From contig CM067084.1 of NCBI GenBank assembly GCA_034008185.1, forward strand, positions 47,335,099 through 47,399,098: DNA of 64,000 nucleotides, in the 5' to 3' direction. The stretch is from Gorsachius magnificus (Eukaryota; Chordata; Aves; Pelecaniformes; Ardeidae). Under the pieces are notes generated by a model that worked only from the letters and a program-made list of their open reading frames with translations, did not search any database and was not told the DNA's origin. This document shows positions 60,913 to 64,000 of this stretch, in pieces (position 1 is the first letter of the stretch; each line of letters opens with the position of its first letter). The translations under genes were made by a program, and so were the position numbers.

Positions 60913-61690
60913 CGAGGGTCCCGGAAGAATACGGCGGCCAAGAGCACCGCACGCCGGGGCGCCCGGGCGGGCAGCCGGCCCGGCCCGCCCCGCCGCCGGG
61001 AGACGCGCCGCTCCCGCCCGGCCGGCCCGGGGCGGCTGCGGGCCAGCCCGGGGCGGCGGGGCGAGGGCCGGCACCGCGCCTCGCCCCCGGCCGCTTCTGG
61101 GGAGAGGAGCGGGCGAGGGCGGCGGTGCCGCCGCCGTGCAGGCGCGGTGGGGACGGGGCGGGGGTGCTTCTCCCCGTCCACAGGGCGAAGGGAGAGGGGC
61201 GGAAAGGGGCGCGGGGCGCGAGAGGGGACGCGGAGGGTCCCGGGCAGCCGCCTCCCCCGAGCCGAAGCGGCGGCGACAGACGCCGCTTCCCCGGCACCGC
61301 CCGGGGCTCGACGCCCTCGCCCCGGCGGGCAGGACCGGGCGCCGGGCGGCCCCACCGCCTCCCCGGGCGTCCCCTCCCCGCGGGGGTGCCGGCGCCCCGC
61401 GGCGGGCCCGGGCTGGGGGGCGGCGGGCCCGGGGGGGCGGCGGGCGGCAGGCGGCCCGGTGCCGGCCCCGGAGGCGCACCGCCGGCCGTGGAGAGGCGCG
61501 GGGGGGCCCGCCCACCGCCGCGCTGGCGGGGGTGGGGGGGCGGGCGGCGGGGCCGGGCGGCCCCCCCCGTCGCGGCGGGGCGGCCCCGGGGGGGCGGCGC
61601 GGGCGGGGCGGGGCGGCGCGGGGCGGGCCGGGGGCTCGGTGCGCTCGCCGGGCCCGGAGCGCGGCTGCCCGGGCGGAGGGCGGCGGAGAG

Positions 61691-62225
61691 GAAAGCTAAC
61701 AATGCTGTGAAAATATGTTTGCAGAAAATAGACAATTGTTGGATTAAACGTATTCAAGTATGAAATAATGCCTTTTTGTGTAAAAAACCTCAGCAATGTG
61801 AGCGTACAAAAGTTCCCCTGTGGCAGTTACTTGCTCCCTTTGTGAGCTTTGCGCTCCGGCGTCTCCACTTGGCGCGTTTAACTCGGAGCCCCCCTTTAAA
61901 CGCGATTGTTTCTTTCTTTTTAATGACATTTACCGGATCAAAACATGCTGTTAATTCGATCAGAAAGCTTTACCCTCCTTAACAATGCCACAATAATTTC
62001 TCCTGAAGTTTGTTAAATTGACCAAAATTAGGCAAATGAATAGGGGGTCTGTCGGCGACCCCGCTCGCAGGTGACACCGAATAATGCACTCTCGGACCAG
62101 CTGCGATCCCCTCTTTATTTGCCCCTCTTTTCTTTGACCCGCATTATTAAAATTTAGGCCCAATGAAACTATTCATACTTTTCAATGGGACATTTTCCTA
62201 TAGGATAATAGGCTACAAATTGAGC
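61691..62225. promoter_or_regulatory. candidate HELT proximal enhancer block
   Basis: Abruptly AT-rich, non-repetitive DNA between the CpG island and HELT, about 0.9-1.45 kb upstream of the ATG. Visible motifs are AACAATG (SOX) at 61698-61704, the SOX-dimer-like palindrome ACAATTGT at 61732-61739, GGATTA (OTX/PITX core) at 61741-61746, E-boxes CAGGTG at 62068-62073 and CAGCTG at 62098-62103, and CATTATTAAAATTT-type homeodomain sites near 62.14 kb. No coding potential is evident. Position and density suit a neural enhancer of HELT. Confidence 0.45.
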
Positions 62226-62341
62226 CTCTCCAAAGGAGAGGGGGGGAGCAGGGGGGGTAAAACAACAACGCACAGACGCGCACACCACACAAAAAAGGAG
62301 CGTCGTGTGCCAAAGGCTGGCGAGAGCCTCCCCGGGCCGGC

Positions 62342-62431
62342 GGAAAGAAAAAAAAAAAAAAAAAAAAAAAGAAGGAAAAAAAAAAAGAAAGAAAAAGAAG
62401 AGGGGGGTGGTGGTGTGGGGGGGGGGGGGGG
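62342..62431. repeat. long polypurine tract plus G15 run
   Basis: 66 uninterrupted purines (62342-62407), including an A23 run, are followed by a GGT-rich bridge and G15 at 62417-62431. Such tracts can adopt triplex (H-DNA) and G-quadruplex forms, and they are also prone to sequencing and assembly error. Confidence 0.9.
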
Positions 62432-62514
62432 ATATCGTGTGCCAGCCCCCGGTCCCACACCTGCCGGGGTGTCCCCGGCGCATAAAGCGGTGTAAACAAA
62501 AAAAGCCTCGCTGC

Positions 62515-62680
62515 CATCTCTTATAAAGATGGACGTGTCACCAAGTCGTGTGAGAAAAGCCTGAGAACAAACGGGGCCACTCCGTCTCCAAGGGTTCTCC
62601 CTTGAACTGGGCGGAACAGCCTATTAAGGGCTTACTTAATTACTTTAATGACTCTGGACAGGCTTTAAAATGCAGTCAGC
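62515..62680. promoter_or_regulatory. candidate HELT promoter-proximal element
   Basis: A non-repetitive AT-balanced block between low-complexity tracts, about 470-630 bases upstream of the HELT ATG. It carries CTATTAAGGGCTTACTTAAT and TTAATTA (LIM/NKX6-type homeodomain site) at 62636-62642, followed by CTTTAATGACTCTGGACAGG. Being preserved amid rapidly drifting polypurine DNA is suggestive of selection. Confidence 0.4.
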
Positions 62681-62790
62681 GCCGGGGCTAAGGGGAGGGG
62701 TGGGGGGTGCCGGGGATTTGCAGGCAGGCGGGCGGGGATGGCGGCGCGCCGGCCGCTTCGCCGCATCCCCGGCCCCAACCCCCCCGCTAT

Positions 62791-62826
62791 TGTGGGACCG
62801 TCACGTGTGTCCCCGAAATCCACGTG
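62791..62826. promoter_or_regulatory. HELT: RBPJ-like core and paired CACGTG E-boxes upstream of HELT
   Basis: TGTGGGA (62791-62797, RBPJ/Su(H)-like, missing the final A of the best sites) is followed by CACGTG at 62802-62807 and CACGTG at 62821-62826, 19 bases apart start to start. Hes/Hey/Helt-family repressors bind CACGTG class E-boxes, so negative autoregulation is a reasonable reading. Notch input through RBPJ is more speculative. Confidence 0.4.
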
Positions 62827-62886
62827 GGGTGACACAGCTGGGCCTCCCCCGGCTGCGTGGACGGGGGGCGAGGGGGGGGTGGGGGT

Positions 62887-62980
62887 GGGAAAGGAAGAAG
62901 AGAGAAGGAAAAAAAAAAAAAAGAAAACCCCCAACAACAACAACCACCACCACCACACACACAAAAAACCCCACCTCATC
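62887..62980. repeat. polypurine tract followed by AAC/ACC/AC microsatellites
   Basis: 41 consecutive purines at 62887-62927 switch to C5, (AAC)n, (ACC)n and (AC)n units up to about 62970. This is low-complexity DNA in the HELT upstream region and a second possible site of assembly error. Confidence 0.9.
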
Positions 62981-63042
62981 CCTCTCTCGCCCCCTTCCAC
63001 CCTGATCTTTAATGCATACATTCCCCCGGCGCCGCTCGCCCC

Positions 63043-63048
63043 TAATCC
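63043..63048 (+). promoter_or_regulatory. HELT: OTX/PITX-type TAATCC site near the HELT promoter
   Basis: TAATCC lies about 60 bases upstream of the TATA box. OTX2 is a midbrain regulator and HELT is expressed in the midbrain, so a direct input is plausible. A six-base match alone is weak. Confidence 0.3.
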
Positions 63049-63104
63049 TATGGGATCAGCGGGCCCGTGGAGGCCCCCCGGGGTCCCCCCCAAGAAGTGA
63101 TGGC

Positions 63105-63112
63105 TTTATAAG
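63105..63112 (+). promoter_or_regulatory. HELT: HELT TATA box
   Basis: TTTATAAG in a GC-rich promoter, 39 bases (from TATAAG at 63107) before the ATG. A start site about 30 bases downstream would fall near 63137, leaving an unusually short leader. Confidence 0.6.
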
Positions 63113-63145
63113 GGGCCCGGAGAGAGCGGGCAGGCAGTGCCCACC

Positions 63146-63172
63146 ATGGCCTCCAAGCTCAAGGAGCGGAGG
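63146..63172 (+). CDS. HELT: HELT coding exon 1 (9 codons)
   Basis: HELT (Hes-like, also called Heslike/Megane) is a nuclear bHLH repressor needed for GABAergic neuron specification in the midbrain. Exon 1 encodes MASKLKERR and ends at the donor GTGAGT in phase 0. The start has an ideal Kozak context (CCCACCATGG), and the N-terminus matches vertebrate HELT as I recall it. The tiny first exon, joined to the basic-region exon, is the expected gene structure. The gene is head to head with ACSL1, in line with vertebrate synteny. Confidence 0.95.
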
Positions 63173-63542
63173 GTGAGTCGCCGCCCGCCTTGCGCGCACG
63201 GCTCTGCGGGGACCCCCTCACCGCCTTTTCCTTCAAAAAACTCCCCCCCCCCCAAAAAAAGAAAAACCCAACAAACCAACCACCACCCCCTCCTCAAACA
63301 AACCTCCCTTGCTCAGGCCGCCCGCGCCGATGGGGAGCCCCCGGGGCGGCGCGGAGAAGGACCCGCCACCGGAGCATCCCTCCCCGGGGCCGCGTTCGCG
63401 CCCGGCGCCGCTGCTCGGAGCGGGGCCGGAACCCGGCTGCTCCGAAAGCGTCGGGTCTGGGGGCGGCTGCCCCGGCGAGTCCGGATCCGGCTGCTTCTCC
63501 CCCTCCCCTCCCCAAAACCAACGCGACCCGTCTGTTTTGCAG
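63173..63542 (+). other. HELT: HELT intron 1
   Basis: A 370-base intron from GTGAGT to TCTGTTTTGCAG. It contains a CCCC/AAAAA/ACC low-complexity patch at about 63.24-63.31 kb and is otherwise GC-rich. Open frames across it are compositional. Confidence 0.93.
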
Positions 63543-63647
63543 AGGACCCCGGTTTCCCATAAAGTGATTGAGAAGCGGAGGAGGGACCGCATCAACCGCT
63601 GCCTCACCGAGCTGGGGAAGACGGTGCCCATGGCTCTGGCCAAACAG
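63543..63647 (+). CDS. HELT: HELT coding exon 2 (bHLH basic region, helix 1)
   Basis: This exon encodes 35 codons in phase 0, starting RTPVSHKVIEKRRRDRIN and ending KTVPMALAKQ. It carries the basic region (EKRRRDRIN) and helix 1 of the bHLH domain. At the position where Hes proteins have a proline (KPIMEKRRR) and Hey proteins a glycine (GIIEKRRR), this protein has lysine (KVIEKRRR). This distinguishes HELT from both families. The acceptor TTTTGCAG and donor GTAGGT are clear. Compared with the mammalian sequence I recall, the only visible change in this exon is RCLTEL for RCLNEL. Confidence 0.97.
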
Positions 63648-63826
63648 GTAGGTGGGGGGACGACACACGACGGGCCGGGCCGGGCCGGCCCCTGCGCCCC
63701 TTTCCCCGGCGCCGAGCGACCCCCTGCCCCCGCGATGCCGAGGGGTGGTGGGGGGTTTGGGGGGGCGGCCCGGCGGAGCGCAGCCGCAGGGGAGAGGTGA
63801 TGCCCCTCTCCCGCGGCCCGTTGCAG
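63648..63826 (+). other. HELT: HELT intron 2
   Basis: A compact 179-base, very GC-rich intron from GTAGGT to CCGTTGCAG. Confidence 0.93.
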
Positions 63827-63923
63827 AGCTCGGGGAAGCTGGAGAAAGCGGAGATCCTGGAGATGACGGTGCAGTACCTGCGGGCCCTGCACTCGGCGGA
63901 CTTCCCCCGCGGCCGGGAGAAGG
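63827..63923 (+). CDS. HELT: HELT coding exon 3 (bHLH loop and helix 2)
   Basis: This exon encodes 32 codons plus one base, beginning SSGKLEKAEILEMTVQYL and ending DFPRGREK. It supplies the loop and helix 2 of the bHLH domain with the family hallmark KLEKAEILEMTV. It ends at a GTAGGT donor in phase 1. The Orange domain and C-terminal region would be in the next exon, beyond the window, so the gene is partial here: 76 complete codons are visible. The start of intron 3 fills 63924-64000. Confidence 0.97.
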
Positions 63924-64000
63924 GTAGGTGGGCGGGCGCGGCTCCCCGCGGCCCCCCGCCGGGACACCCGCGGCGTGGGGGCGGCCCCGACCTCCCCCCC
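63924..64000 (+). other. HELT: HELT intron 3, beginning only
   Basis: GC-rich intronic sequence after the donor GTAGGT. It runs off the right edge. Confidence 0.85.

Larger units (their letters stand above)
60130..61690. promoter_or_regulatory. large CpG island upstream of HELT
   Basis: About 1.5 kb of extremely GC-rich, CpG-dense DNA ending abruptly at 61690. It is full of G-runs on one strand or the other, including a run of more than ten G near 60.30 kb. All six frames are largely open across it (up to 397 codons), which is a composition effect: the putative peptides are G/P/R/A-rich without structure. Such islands beside developmental genes are often Polycomb-bound or drive antisense or divergent non-coding RNA. 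No exon can be defined. Confidence 0.85.

Noticed and set aside
60506..61796. Very long overlapping open frames (up to 397 codons) on both strands in the CpG island
   Set aside because: All six frames are largely open because GC-rich DNA lacks stop codons. The peptides are G/P/R/A-rich with no domain, and both strands look alike.
63137..63967. Longer open frames reading through HELT exon-intron boundaries on either strand
   Set aside because: They include intronic sequence. Clear GT/AG sites and the bHLH match fix the real exons and frame.

Overview
The window is nuclear DNA from a bird, or less likely a crocodilian. Four observations support this. CR1 retrotransposon copies with the typical ATTCTATGAT-type 3' tail lie at about 11.2, 12.6-13.0, 20.2, 26.0-27.5 and 56.7-57.6 kb. 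GC-rich CpG islands sit in an otherwise AT-rich background. Intron-exon structure is vertebrate-like. The two anchor genes match the order seen on vertebrate chromosome segments equivalent to human 4q35. The distance between the two genes, about 53 kb, is compact, as expected for birds.

Layout. The left end holds the 5' part of ACSL1 (long-chain acyl-CoA synthetase 1) on the minus strand. The first coding exon lies at 1057-1251 (exon 1057-1284). A 9.1 kb first intron follows (1285-10371). A short untranslated first exon ends at 10372 inside a CpG-island promoter (about 9.85-10.7 kb). From about 10.7 to 62.5 kb the window is intergenic. I could not recognise any established protein gene or structural RNA there. 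This stretch holds CR1 pieces, including one 1.5 kb copy with much of its reverse transcriptase still readable. It also holds simple repeats, candidate conserved non-coding elements, CTCF-like motifs, an unusual 36-bp inverted repeat at 58.24-58.37 kb, and one weak small-protein candidate at 49.48-49.68 kb.

The right end holds the 5' half of HELT (Hes/Hey-like bHLH repressor) on the plus strand. Three coding exons are visible at 63146-63172, 63543-63647 and 63827-63923, and the gene runs off the window. Upstream of it lie a CpG island (60.13-61.69 kb), a sharply bounded AT-rich block full of SOX/homeodomain-type motifs (61.69-62.23 kb), a second AT-rich block (62.52-62.68 kb), paired CACGTG E-boxes (62.80-62.83 kb) and a TATA box 39 bp before the ATG.

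How the parts relate. ACSL1 and HELT are head to head, and each has its own promoter. ACSL1 is a metabolic gene and HELT is a developmental regulator. The DNA between them is best read as HELT regulatory landscape plus whatever insulates ACSL1. The CTCF-like motifs near 52.8-53.6 kb, which point in diverging directions, are the best sequence-level candidate for that boundary. Only the two genes and the CR1 copies are firm. The regulatory calls are motif readings and inference.
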